Positions 17,160-25,995 of a DNA stretch of 64,000 nt are shown here, piece after piece. The notes beneath the pieces were generated by a model. It searched no databases and was not told the origin of the DNA. It saw only the letters and a program-made list of their open reading frames with translations. A program made the position numbers and the translations under genes. Source of the stretch: Streptomyces aureus (lineage in GTDB: Bacteria > Actinomycetota > Actinomycetes > Streptomycetales > Streptomycetaceae); contig NZ_KL647041.1 in the NCBI RefSeq assembly GCF_000725495.1, positions 188,721-252,720 of the forward strand, written 5' to 3'. Positions within the stretch are counted from its first letter, which is position 1. Each line of letters begins with the position of its first letter.

Positions 17160-17648
17160 ATGGTCACCGTATCCCCGCAGAAGTCCGATGCGTCCCCCTC
17201 TTGGGCGTACGCCCTCCAGCTTCCGTACGATCCGCTCGCGCCCCGCGTCGCCCGGGTCACCCTCAGGACGGTTCTCCGCGGGCACGGGATGTCCGGCATC
17301 GTCGACGCCGCCGAACTGCTCGCCTCGGAGCTCGTCACCAACGCCTACCGGCACTCCGGCGGGCCCGCGACGCTGCGGCTCCGGGCCCTCGGCTGGAGCC
17401 GGCTGCGGATCAGCGTCTGGGACACCGACCCGCACATCCCGCCCCCGTTCGACCGGCGGTACGGCGTGCTCGGTCCCGTGCCGGCCGGTGCGGCCGGCGG
17501 GCGCGGCCTCTTCCTCGTGCGTCACTACGCGGACGCCTGGGGCGGCCACCCGCTCGGCGACGACCTGTTCGGCCGGAACGGCAAGGTGCTGTGGTGCGAG
17601 CTGGGGCCGCCGCCCGCGGCGACCCCGGCCGGCCGCGTCAGCGCGTGA
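17160..17648 (+). CDS. HATPase_c anti-sigma/regulatory ATP-binding protein
   Basis: 162 residues, start ATG 17160 behind CAGGAGG. GHKL motifs: N-box ELLASELVTNAYRHS (E57, N61), G1-like VWDTDP (87-91) and G2-like GGRGLFLV (113-120). These small serine-kinase-like proteins act as anti-sigma factors or switch proteins. Being divergent from the XRE/DUF397 pair it forms the third member of the whiJ-like set. Its 3' end overlaps the end of the convergent gene at 17638 by 11 bases. Confidence 0.9.
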   Translation: MVTVSPQKSDASPSWAYALQLPYDPLAPRVARVTLRTVLRGHGMSGIVDAAELLASELVTNAYRHSGGPATLRLRALGWSRLRISVWDTDPHIPPPFDRRYGVLGPVPAGAAGGRGLFLVRHYADAWGGHPLGDDLFGRNGKVLWCELGPPPAATPAGRVSA

Positions 17649-18081
17649 CCGGCAGCGCCCCCGCGAAGACATGGCCGTCCGCGCGGGTCTGGACCGGGAA
17701 GTCGACCTTCAGCGTGCCCTCCTGGCCCTCGACGCTCAGGTGGGTGACCGTCTTCAGGCCGAGGAACGCCTTCCTGGCCGCGGTCGCGGTGACGTACGGG
17801 CGGGCCATGTTCATCAGCAGCTTGCCCGGCCTGCCGCCCTGGTTGGCGTCGAAGAACAGGATCCGCTGGTTCGTCAGGACGACGTAGGCCGCGCGCGGCC
17901 GGACCGTCGCCATCACCATGCCCAGGGTGAGCACGGCGACCACGATCGTGGTCAGCGCCTGCTTGCGCACCGAGACCGTGCCGATGGAGGCGAGGCTGGT
18001 GAGTTCGACCTGCTCGCCCGGGAGGAGCAAGGGGGCGGTGGTCTCCAGCAGTTGTCTGTTGCGGCGGGCGCTCATGGCCAT
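17638..18081 (-). CDS. Membrane protein with a PH-like C-terminal part, unknown function
   Basis: 147 residues, ATG 18081 behind AGGAG. A hydrophilic N-part (LLLPGEQVELTSLASIG) is followed by one or two hydrophobic stretches at about 42-58. A C-part reading YVVLTNQRILFFDANQG resembles bacterial PH-like domains, where the 'LT(N)QRI' strand is typical. No function recognised. It overlaps tail-to-tail with 17160-17648. Confidence 0.75.
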   Translation of the reverse strand: MAMSARRNRQLLETTAPLLLPGEQVELTSLASIGTVSVRKQALTTIVVAVLTLGMVMATVRPRAAYVVLTNQRILFFDANQGGRPGKLLMNMARPYVTATAARKAFLGLKTVTHLSVEGQEGTLKVDFPVQTRADGHVFAGALPVTR

Positions 18082-18399
18082 GGAGGGACTCCTGATGACG
18101 GGTGGGGACGAGCGGGGCGTCGGGTCCGGTCGCGCCGGCCGCCGTCATGGCCGCCTTCGGTCCCCCGCCCGTCGGTCCTGGCCCGACTCCCCTCACTTGC
18201 CCGAGGAGTGTTTCAAGCCAGGGAAAGGCCGAACGGTCACTTCCCGCAAGACGACATCAAGTTCGGCCCATGGGAAAGTCAAGATCATTCATGGGGAGGT
18301 CAAGCAGAAGCCTGTATGCAGCATTTGAGTTTTCTGTCCCCTCGGGTGCCTCCGGCCTCGGCGGAAATCGCACCTGATCCTCGGCCTACCATCCGCTCC
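18082..18399. other. Divergent intergenic region
   Basis: 318 bases between the PH-like gene and the helical-repeat gene. It is relatively AT-rich near 18240-18340, with three TCAAG repeats (18257, 18279, 18299 areas), consistent with promoters for both sides. No gene or hairpin is supported. Confidence 0.35.
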
Positions 18400-19362
18400 A
18401 TGCCGACCGACGCCACCCTTTTGCCACCCGACTTCGAGCTCGCCTCCGCCTACCCCGAGACGGGCTGGCTGCGGCAGGCCGCCGAAGCACGGGACTGGGC
18501 GGCGATCCGGACGTACTTCGACAAGCTGCCCTACGAGACCGACCGGTCCGTCCTGATCCGCGCGGTCGCCGACGTGCCCGGCGTCGAGGACTTCCTGCGG
18601 GAGGTCGTCGCCGCCGTACCCGACGACGTACTGGCCCTGACGATGCTCGGAAGCCGGGAAGTGGCGATCGGCTGGTCGATCCGCACGGCCGCGCGGGCCG
18701 AGCACGTCAGCCGGGACCAGTTCCGGCAGATGCACGAACACCTGCGGGTGGGCGAACAGGCGCTGATCCGTGCGACGGCCCTGGACCCGTCCTTCCACTC
18801 GGCCTGGGCCGAGCGCCTGAACACGGCCCGGGGCCTCCAGCTCGGGCAGAACGAGGCCCGGCGCAGGTACGACCGGCTGGCCGCCCATCATCCGCACCAC
18901 TTCACCGGCCAGGCCCGGCTCCTCCAGCAGCTGTGCCCGAAATGGGGCGGAAGCTGGGAGGCGGCGCACGGCTTCGCCCGCGCGTGCCTGCTCTCGGCGC
19001 CCGCGGGGGCGCTGAGCGGGGGACTGGTGGCCGAGGCGCACATGGAGCACTGGCTCGACCTGCCCGCGGACGGCAACGCGCGCGCCGCGTACCTGCGGCA
19101 GCCCCACGTCCACGCCGAGGTCGTCGAGGCCGCCGAACGGTCCGTCCTGCACCCGGACCACCGGCCGGGCTACGGCTGGGTCAGCGTGCAGGGCGAGTTC
19201 GCCGCCTTCTTCTCACTCGTCGGGGACACCGCCCGGGCGGCCCCGCACTTCCGCGCGCTCGGCAATCTGGCCTCCGAGTACCCGTGGGGCTATCTCGGCG
19301 ACGCCAGGGAGCAGTACGTACGCCACCGCGCCGCCGCCCTCGGCCGCTCCGGAAGGGGCTGA
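18400..19362 (+). CDS. Alpha-helical (TPR-like) protein of unknown function
   Basis: 320 residues from ATG 18400. The protein is almost entirely helical, with paired-helix stretches such as WLRQAAEARDWAAIRTYFDKL and EQALIRATALDPSFHSAWAERL; the second has the spacing of a TPR unit. No signal peptide or membrane helix. Conserved aromatic and His residues (HHPHHFTGQARLLQQLCPKW) might mark a binding surface. No named family is recognised. The next gene, a peptidase-like protein, starts 87 bases later on the same strand. Confidence 0.75.
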   Translation: MPTDATLLPPDFELASAYPETGWLRQAAEARDWAAIRTYFDKLPYETDRSVLIRAVADVPGVEDFLREVVAAVPDDVLALTMLGSREVAIGWSIRTAARAEHVSRDQFRQMHEHLRVGEQALIRATALDPSFHSAWAERLNTARGLQLGQNEARRRYDRLAAHHPHHFTGQARLLQQLCPKWGGSWEAAHGFARACLLSAPAGALSGGLVAEAHMEHWLDLPADGNARAAYLRQPHVHAEVVEAAERSVLHPDHRPGYGWVSVQGEFAAFFSLVGDTARAAPHFRALGNLASEYPWGYLGDAREQYVRHRAAALGRSGRG

Positions 19363-19449
19363 GCCGATGCCGGACACGGCGGCCACGGGCACACACACGG
19401 ACACGGACAGCGGCAGACGCACGGGCAGCGACAGAGACAGAGACGGACG

Positions 19450-21180
19450 ATGAGCCAGGCCATCCATCACACCGAGACCGACGGCATACCGACCCTCTTC
19501 GCGTACGCCACCGGGCCCGTGCGGGCCGGACTCGTCTTCCGCGTCGGTGTCGCCGACGAGACCCTCGCCGGGGCGGGGATCACGCATCTCGTCGAGCATC
19601 TGGCACTGCACCGCCAGGGTCTGGCGGACTATCACTTCAACGGGGCGACCAAGGCGGCGTTCACCCACTTCCATGTGGAGGGCGCCGAGCACGAGGTCGT
19701 CGCCTACCTGCACGGCGTGTGCGCCTCCCTCGCCGACCTGCCCATGGAGCGGCTGGAGACCGAGAAGGAGATCCTGCGGACCGAGGAGGCCCGGCGCGAG
19801 ACGGGCCGGCTCCCGCTGTGGCGGTACGGGGCACAGGGCTACGGCCTGAGCAGCTATCCCGAGTGGGGCGTGCGGCAGGCGCGGCCGGAGGACGTACGGC
19901 GCTGGGCGCAGACGTGGTTCACCCGGGACAACGCCGTGCTGTGGGTCGCGGGGGAGCGGCTGCCCGCCGGGCTCTCGCTGACACTGCCCGGCGGCCGGCG
20001 CCGTCCGATGCCGCAGGTCACCTCCGCCCTTCCGGCCGCTCCCGCCTACTTCTCCGACGGCACGGGCGGAGTCCTGCTCGACGCCGTCGTCGCCGACACC
20101 ACCGCCGCCCGGCTGTACGCGGGCGTCCTGGAGCGCGAGCTCTCCCGCTCGCTGCGCCAGGAGGGCGGCTACTCGTACACGGCGGCGAGCGACTACGCCC
20201 CCCGGCGGGACGGCTTCGCGACCGTCACCGCCTTCGCGGACGCCCTGCCCGCCAAGCAGGACGCGGTCCTCGGCGGATTCGTCGACGTCCTCGCCGGGCT
20301 CCGGGCCGGCCGGATCGCCCAGGCCGACCTCGACGCCGTACGCGGACGCAGCGACGCGACGCTGACCGCGCCCGACGCGGCCGTACGACGGCTGCCCGGC
20401 GCGGCCGAGGACCTGCTCGCCCACCGGCGGCCACGCACGCTCGACGAACTGCGCGGCGAACTGTGGGCGGTGACCCCGGGGCAGGTGCACGCCGTCGCGC
20501 TGGAGGCCGAAGGGACCGCGCTGCTCCAGGCGCCCGCGGGACACACGGCCGACTGGGCCGGCTACACGGCCGCTCCCACCAAGTCGTCGTACGCCGTAAC
20601 GGGCAAGCGGTTCGCGTCCGTCCGCAAGGACGGGACGGCCCTGGTCGTCGGCTCGGAGGGAGTGAGCCTCACGGCGGGCGGCGACGCGGTCACCGTTCCC
20701 TACCGCGCCTGCGCGGCCGTGCTGAGCTTCCCCGACGGCGGACGCCGGCTCATCGGCACCGACGGGATCTGCGTGGAGGTGGAGCCCGGGGAGTACGGGA
20801 TCGACGCGCACACCATGGCGACGATCGACGCGGCGCTGCCCGCGGGCACGGCCGTGCAGCTGCCGCCCAGACAGCGGCGGCCCGAGCCCGTCGCCCGGGA
20901 GAGCGCGGGCCCGGGCGAGGGCCGAGGTCCCGGGTCCGCCGCCGGCCGCCGGCCGGACGAGCGGACGCGGCGGACCGTGGGCCAGAAGGCCGTCCTCGTC
21001 ATCTTCGGGACCCTCGCCGGGCTCTGGTCGCTGCTGGCCCTGATGTACACCGTCTTCGGCTTCTCCGACCCGGAGACCACCACGGGGGAGTGGGCGGCGC
21101 TCGCCCTCTTCCTGTGGTGCGTCGGCGGGCTGCTGGCCTGGCCCGCCGTCAGGGTCGCGCGCGGCACCCGGAAGGGATGA
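19450..21180 (+). CDS. M16 (insulinase/pitrilysin)-type peptidase with C-terminal membrane segments
   Basis: 576 residues. The inverted zinc motif HxxEH is present as HLVEH (46-50), and a conserved Glu region ETEKEILRTEEA follows at 103-114, so metal binding and catalysis are plausible. A second, degenerate M16 half is at about 190-390. Unlike ordinary M16 enzymes it ends with a charged linker and two hydrophobic helices (about 515-535 and 545-562). This places the C-terminus in the membrane and, with no signal peptide, probably leaves the peptidase in the cytoplasm. ATG 19450 has no strong ribosome site. The preceding 70 bases are ACACGG/CAGAGA-rich. Confidence 0.85.
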   Translation: MSQAIHHTETDGIPTLFAYATGPVRAGLVFRVGVADETLAGAGITHLVEHLALHRQGLADYHFNGATKAAFTHFHVEGAEHEVVAYLHGVCASLADLPMERLETEKEILRTEEARRETGRLPLWRYGAQGYGLSSYPEWGVRQARPEDVRRWAQTWFTRDNAVLWVAGERLPAGLSLTLPGGRRRPMPQVTSALPAAPAYFSDGTGGVLLDAVVADTTAARLYAGVLERELSRSLRQEGGYSYTAASDYAPRRDGFATVTAFADALPAKQDAVLGGFVDVLAGLRAGRIAQADLDAVRGRSDATLTAPDAAVRRLPGAAEDLLAHRRPRTLDELRGELWAVTPGQVHAVALEAEGTALLQAPAGHTADWAGYTAAPTKSSYAVTGKRFASVRKDGTALVVGSEGVSLTAGGDAVTVPYRACAAVLSFPDGGRRLIGTDGICVEVEPGEYGIDAHTMATIDAALPAGTAVQLPPRQRRPEPVARESAGPGEGRGPGSAAGRRPDERTRRTVGQKAVLVIFGTLAGLWSLLALMYTVFGFSDPETTTGEWAALALFLWCVGGLLAWPAVRVARGTRKG

Positions 21181-21206
21181 GAGCCCGCGGGCGACGGCCC
21201 CGGGCG

Positions 21207-21575
21207 TCAGCGCAGGTACGGGTTGCCGGGCGTCTGGGCGGCCCCCCAGGGGTCGCCGGGCAGCCGGCCCGCGCCGGTGCGCGGCGTGGGCTTGTCGAAC
21301 AGCGGGCCCACCAGCAGCCACACGGCGATGCCCAGGGTGGCGATGGCGACGAGGCCCAGGGCCGCGTTCCCCTTGTCGGCCGGGACGTTCGCCAACGACA
21401 CCGACCCCACCTCGTACAGCGCGAACGCGATGAACGCGCCCCAGTCGGACCCCCGTCCGCGGCGGATCGCCACGTAGAGGAACGGCAGCCAGACCAGCAG
21501 ACCGACCGATCCGACCGCCACGACCGCCCACACCAGCCGCTGGAACCAGCCGGCTTCCAAGCGCTTGTCCATCAC
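21207..21575 (-). CDS. Small integral membrane protein
   Basis: 122 residues (GTG 21575, or ATG 21572) with three hydrophobic helices at about 15-36, 46-60 and 70-90 and a proline-rich hydrophilic tail. No family recognised. It converges with the M16-type gene. Confidence 0.7.
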   Translation of the reverse strand: MMDKRLEAGWFQRLVWAVVAVGSVGLLVWLPFLYVAIRRGRGSDWGAFIAFALYEVGSVSLANVPADKGNAALGLVAIATLGIAVWLLVGPLFDKPTPRTGAGRLPGDPWGAAQTPGNPYLR

Positions 21576-21662
21576 ACCCCCGATGACCCCATGTACCCCC
21601 CGGGAGCATCCCCGGGTTCCCGAGGAAGACCACCCGGGGGCGTCATGGTCCCATTCGACGGC

Positions 21663-22382
21663 TCACGCGTGCGCGTGTTCGTCCTTCAGGGAGGTCACGA
21701 TCCGGGTGGCCAGCTTCTTCGCGGTGGCCGCGCCGTTGTCGTGGCCGTCCGTGGACATGACCGTGACGACGTCCGTGCCGGACTGCGCGGCGATCAGGGT
21801 CGAGCCGTTCTGCCAGGCGCTGTCGGTCAGCGTGATGGTGTAGGCCGCGTCGCCGAGACCGGTGGTGTCGGCACCGGTGACCTTGACCTTGGTGTGCGTG
21901 TCGGAGTCCGTGTAGGACGCGCAGGCGGCGACGGCCTTCTTCAGGCCGGCCATCACCTTCGCCGCCGTCGTGCCGCGGAAGGTGTCGATCTCCTGGGCGA
22001 TGTCCTCGGACGTGTCCTTGCTGACGTAGTCGTTCTGGGCGAAGGAGACGCCCGAGTCGCCGGTGATCGCTATCCAGCTGGTGCCGCCGAGCAGGGTGCA
22101 GTCGGGCTTCGCCGCGGGGGCGGCGCTCTGTTCGGTGTACGTGGTGCCCGAGTCCCGCTCGCCCTTCGGGTCGACCGCGAAGCCGGAGGCGAAGAAGGAG
22201 GCGGGCGCGAGTGCCTTCTTGAGCTGCGCGCCGGTCAGCAGGCCGGCGTCGGGGTCCTTGGACGGCTTGCTCGCCGTGGCGGAGGAGGACGAGGTGCCGG
22301 TCGCCGAGGAACAGGCCGTCAGGGCCAGCGGGAGCACGGCCGCGGCGAGAAGTGTCCTGGCCGCGCGGGAGGGATGACGCAT
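21663..22382 (-). CDS. Lipoprotein with a PknH-type extracellular sensor-like domain
   Basis: 239 residues from ATG 22382 behind GAAGGACAG. The signal peptide ends PLALTAC (lipobox; Cys24), then a Ser/Thr-rich linker. The folded part (about 45-235) has LLTGAQLKKAL, a Cys pair (CTLLGGTSW; CASYTDSD) and a C-terminal VVTVMSTDGHDNG, a pattern seen in mycobacterial/streptomycete surface sensor or DUF5642-type domains. Ligand unknown. It is followed on the minus strand by the small membrane gene at 21207. Confidence 0.75.
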   Translation of the reverse strand: MRHPSRAARTLLAAAVLPLALTACSSATGTSSSSATASKPSKDPDAGLLTGAQLKKALAPASFFASGFAVDPKGERDSGTTYTEQSAAPAAKPDCTLLGGTSWIAITGDSGVSFAQNDYVSKDTSEDIAQEIDTFRGTTAAKVMAGLKKAVAACASYTDSDTHTKVKVTGADTTGLGDAAYTITLTDSAWQNGSTLIAAQSGTDVVTVMSTDGHDNGAATAKKLATRIVTSLKDEHAHA

Positions 22383-22524
22383 CTGGATCTGTCCTTCGAA
22401 GGTGAGGTGGGAACGGGCCGGACGCCCGTTCGTGCGGTGCTTTCGGTTGCGGGAGCGGCGGCGGCGGTGCCGCGGGGCCGGGTGTGCGGCGGCGGTGCTG
22501 CCGGGCCGGGTGTGCGGCGGCCGG

Positions 22525-22947
22525 TCAGCCGGTCTTCTTCCAGTCCGTGCAGCCGGACGTCCTGAAGTAGGTGTCCTTCGCGCCGATCGTGACGACGGCC
22601 GTGCCGGTGACGTCGCCTCGCGCGATGCGCGGGTCCGCGCCGGGGCCGGTGTCCCCGGTGCGTTCCCAGTGGCAGGAGCCGTCGGTGTTGCCGGTGGTGC
22701 GATAGGTACCGGGGGCGATGTCCCGGTGGACCCGGAAGACGCCGGTCCCCGCGAACGCGGCCTTCGCCCGCTCGTCCCCGCCGGCGTGTTCCCGGGGGCC
22801 GGGCCGGGGAGCCGCGGACGCCGAGGAGCCTCCGCCTCCGCCTCCGCCGTCACCCGCGCGGCCGTGGCCGTCGGCGTTCGCCGAGACGACACCGATGACG
22901 ACGAGGCCCACGGTGGCACTCAGTGCGGCCCTGCCGATCATGCCCAC
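22525..22947 (-). CDS. Small secreted protein
   Basis: 140 residues with an uncleaved or Sec-type signal (ALSATVGLVVIGVVSANA), a glycine/serine linker, and a domain with GTYRTTG, CHWERTG and a C-terminal Cys. This is typical of streptomycete secreted proteins of unknown role. GTG start at 22947 behind GAGGGGAAG. Divergent from the methylase-like gene. Confidence 0.75.
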   Translation of the reverse strand: MGMIGRAALSATVGLVVIGVVSANADGHGRAGDGGGGGGGSSASAAPRPGPREHAGGDERAKAAFAGTGVFRVHRDIAPGTYRTTGNTDGSCHWERTGDTGPGADPRIARGDVTGTAVVTIGAKDTYFRTSGCTDWKKTG

Positions 22948-23014
22948 GACTCTTCCCCTCCCGCGAACGCCCCGACGGCGGCCGCTCTTTGGCTGGGTCC
23001 ATCACAGCAGAGCC

Positions 23015-23066
23015 TGTGAATCGAGTCAACACGGTTCACATACTCAGTTGAGTGCACGGTGTGAAC
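23015..23066. promoter_or_regulatory. Array of TGTGAA/TTCACA half-sites upstream of the methylase-like gene
   Basis: TGTGAA (23015-23020), TTCACA (23035-23040) and TGTGAAC (23060-23066) alternate in orientation across the divergent promoter region. An ACTCAGTTGAGT near-palindrome lies between the last two. The half-sites resemble Rex/Crp halves, but the spacings (14 and 19 bases) do not match those proteins. Confidence 0.4.
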
Positions 23067-23137
23067 GGGCGAATCGTGGCTGCGTCGGTATGCTCGACGC
23101 CACACAGGCACGGGTGCCGACAAGAGGAGCGGGGCGA

Positions 23138-25138
23138 GTGCAGGACAACGCGACCGAGGTGACCGCCGCCGGAATCGCACGGCTGGCCGGCGTCGGCCGT
23201 GCGGCCGTGAGCAACTGGCGCCGTCGGCACGCCGACTTCCCCAAGCCCGTCGGAGGCACCGAGACCAGCCCGTCGTTCGCCCTCGCCGAGGTCGAGGCAT
23301 GGCTCCGCCGGCAGGGGAAACTCGCCGAAGTGCCCCTGCGGGAACGCGTCTGGCAGCACCTCGTCGGCCACCCGGAAGGTCCCGCCACCGCACTCGCCCA
23401 CGCCGGCCGTGTGCTGCTGCTCGTCCAGGACCGGCCGACGGCCTGGCGGGAAGCGAGCGCAGGCTCCGACGAGCGCCTCGCCGCCCTGCTGCCGACCGCG
23501 CTGGAACAGACGGACACCCCGCCGTTCGACCGGACGCCCCGGCTGCTCGCCTCCGTTCCCCTCCTCCGCGGCGTGGCCGAACTCGCCGCCGAGTCGGGTG
23601 CCCCCCAGACCTTCGAGTTCCTGCTCGGGCGCCACCTCGACGCCAACCCGCGCCAGTACACGCCCACCCCCGCCGAACTCGCCCGCCTCATGGCCGAGGT
23701 GGCCGGACCCGCCCGCGCCGTCCTCGACCCGGCCTGCGGCACCGGAGCCCTGCTGCTCGCCTGCGACGTCCGCCCGGGCCAGGAGTTCCACGCCCAGGAC
23801 AGCGCCCCCGAGCTCGCCGTGCTCACCGCGCTGCGGCTCGCCCTGCACGGGAGGGCCACCGTGAGCGCGGCCACCGGCGACACCCTGCGCGCCGACGCGT
23901 TTGCGCACCTGCGCGCCGACGCCGTCCTGTGCCACCCCCCGTTCAACGAACGCAACTGGGGCCATGACGAACTGGCCTACGACCCCCGCTGGGAGTACGG
24001 CTTCCCGGCCCGTGCCGAGTCCGAACTGGCCTGGGTGCAGCACGCGTTGGCCCGGCTGCGGGACGGCGGCACCGCCGTCCTGCTCATGCCGCCCGCCACC
24101 GCCTCCCGCCGCTCCGGCCGCCGCATCCGCGCCGACCTGCTGCGCCGCGGCGCGCTGCGGGCCGTCGTCGCGCTGCCGGTCGGCGCCGCGGCCCCGTACA
24201 ACATCCCCCTGCACCTGTGGGTGCTGCGCCGGCCGGAGAAGGCGCCCGGCCGGCCCGAGGTACTGCTCGCCGACGCCGGGCAGTTCGCCGGCGAGGGGCG
24301 CGGCGGTCCGGACTGGGGCGCCGTCAGGGACGTCGTGCTCGACGCCTGGCGGGCCCACGACCGGGACGGCACGATCCAGGAGCGGCCCGGTCTGGCGCGC
24401 TCCCTGCCCGTCATCGAACTCCTCGACGACGACGTCGACCTCGCCCCGGCCCGTCACCTCCCGCCCCCGGCGGCGGTCGACGGCGCCGAGCAGCTCGCGG
24501 CCGTGCGCGCGTGCCTCGACGGGACGCTGCGCCTGACCGCCGGTCTCACCCCCGCTCCCGCCGTCACGGCGCAGCCCGGCCGCTGGACGTTCACCACCGT
24601 CGGCGAACTCGCCCGCGGCAGCGCCCTGGTGATGCGTACGGGCGGGAACGGCGGCCCTACGCGGGCACCCGTCCTCACCGACCACGACGTGCTCGCCGGC
24701 ACCGGTCCCACCGGGACCCTGCCCGAGAGCGACGAGGAGGCCGTGCTGACGGAGACGGGCGACGTGGTCGTGCCGGTGCTCGGCGGCGGCTCGGTGGTCC
24801 GGGTGGTCGACGGCACGACGGCCGGCGCCGTCCTCGGACGCAACCTCGTCCTGCTGCGTCCCGATCCCGCGGCGCTCGACCCGTGGTTCCTCGCCGGGTT
24901 CCTGCGGGGCTCCGCCAACAACCGCCAGGCCAGCAGCTACGCATCCACCGCCACCCGCCTCGACGTGCGCCGGCTGCAACTGCCCCGGCTCCCGCTGGAC
25001 GAACAGCGGCGCTACGGCGCCCGTTTCCACGCGCTCGACGAGTTCGAGCGAGCGCTGCGGCACGCGGGCAGGCTGGGCGACCTGTTCGTGCGCGGCATGT
25101 ACGACGGTCTGACGGACGGGACCGTGCCCCCGGGCTGA
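23138..25138 (+). CDS. HTH - N6-adenine methylase (HsdM-like) - specificity (HsdS-like) fusion
   Basis: 666 residues from GTG 23138 behind AAGAGGAGC. The N-terminus (about 5-65) is an HTH/excisionase-like module with IARLAGVGRAAVSNWRRRH. The centre is an HsdM-type fold with SAM motif I LDPACGTGALL (about 199-209). Motif IV reads HPPF, not NPPF, so the catalytic Asn/Asp is replaced by His. The C-terminal third resembles a type I HsdS half: GDVVVPVLGGG, LGRNLVLLRPD, then LDVRRLQLPRLPLDEQRR. No HsdR or other nuclease is adjacent. It may bind DNA without methylating it; activity should not be assumed. Confidence 0.88.
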   Translation: MQDNATEVTAAGIARLAGVGRAAVSNWRRRHADFPKPVGGTETSPSFALAEVEAWLRRQGKLAEVPLRERVWQHLVGHPEGPATALAHAGRVLLLVQDRPTAWREASAGSDERLAALLPTALEQTDTPPFDRTPRLLASVPLLRGVAELAAESGAPQTFEFLLGRHLDANPRQYTPTPAELARLMAEVAGPARAVLDPACGTGALLLACDVRPGQEFHAQDSAPELAVLTALRLALHGRATVSAATGDTLRADAFAHLRADAVLCHPPFNERNWGHDELAYDPRWEYGFPARAESELAWVQHALARLRDGGTAVLLMPPATASRRSGRRIRADLLRRGALRAVVALPVGAAAPYNIPLHLWVLRRPEKAPGRPEVLLADAGQFAGEGRGGPDWGAVRDVVLDAWRAHDRDGTIQERPGLARSLPVIELLDDDVDLAPARHLPPPAAVDGAEQLAAVRACLDGTLRLTAGLTPAPAVTAQPGRWTFTTVGELARGSALVMRTGGNGGPTRAPVLTDHDVLAGTGPTGTLPESDEEAVLTETGDVVVPVLGGGSVVRVVDGTTAGAVLGRNLVLLRPDPAALDPWFLAGFLRGSANNRQASSYASTATRLDVRRLQLPRLPLDEQRRYGARFHALDEFERALRHAGRLGDLFVRGMYDGLTDGTVPPG

Positions 25139-25320
25139 GCCCCGCGCGCCCCGTGCGCCGCGCCCGTCACCCCGGCCGTCGTGGGGCCCGGACCCGGGCG
25201 CCACCTGCGACGTCGTACGAGGTGACCGGCCGGACAACGTTCCGTACAACCCGGGACCGGCCATCCGGGTCGGCCTATACGCTCGGACTCCGACACCGAG
25301 ACCCAGGCCCGGGAGCAGTC

Positions 25321-25995
25321 ATGTACGGCCACGACGGGGCGCCGCCCTCCCGCAGCACGGGAACCGTCATCACGCTGCGCGTGCTGTTCGCCGCGGCCGC
25401 GCTCCTGACGTGCGGTCTGTTCGCCTGTGCTCCGCTGTTCCGGGTCGCGCTCCAGCGCGGACGGTGGTTCGACTGGGTGGCGGCCTGGGTGTCGCTGCCG
25501 GTGTCCGTCGCCGCGCTCGTGATCGTCGGCACGGTGCCGGAGAACGACCGCAGGGGCGACATCGCGCTGGCCGTCGCACTGATCCTCGGCGTCGGCAGCG
25601 TCGCGTACCACCTCGTCCACGACATCCGCCTCCACGAGGCGGGGCGGCGGTCCGCGGGCCACGCACCGCCCCACGCGCAGACCGCCCCGGGGTCCTACGG
25701 ATCTCCGCACCCCGTGCCGCCCGCCGCGCCGTACCCGGGCGTCCTCGCACCGCAGCATCAGCACCCGCAGCACCCGCAGCCGCAGCACCCGCAGGCCCAG
25801 CAGCCGCCGCACCCGCAGCCCCAGCCGCCCGTACCGCAGGCGTACCTGCCGGGGGCGCCGGTGCCCCGGCCGCCGTCGCAGCGCGTCGCACCGGCCGGCC
25901 GTATCGACCAGGTGCGTGCCGAACTCGACGAGCTCAGCGACTATCTGCGCCAGCACGGGGACCGGCACGACGGCGACCGCGAGGGCGGACGGTGA
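25321..25995 (+). CDS. Membrane protein with Pro/Gln/His-rich tail, coupled to a kinase gene
   Basis: 224 residues. Three or more hydrophobic helices (about 18-40, 55-72 and 80-98) are followed by a low-complexity tail of HPQ/PQP repeats (about 130-185). A short C-terminal helix (IDQVRAELDELSDYLRQHG) could be a coiled coil. Its stop overlaps the kinase start as GTGA, so the two are co-translated and may work together. Streptomyces homologues are unannotated. Confidence 0.82.
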   Translation: MYGHDGAPPSRSTGTVITLRVLFAAAALLTCGLFACAPLFRVALQRGRWFDWVAAWVSLPVSVAALVIVGTVPENDRRGDIALAVALILGVGSVAYHLVHDIRLHEAGRRSAGHAPPHAQTAPGSYGSPHPVPPAAPYPGVLAPQHQHPQHPQPQHPQAQQPPHPQPQPPVPQAYLPGAPVPRPPSQRVAPAGRIDQVRAELDELSDYLRQHGDRHDGDREGGR

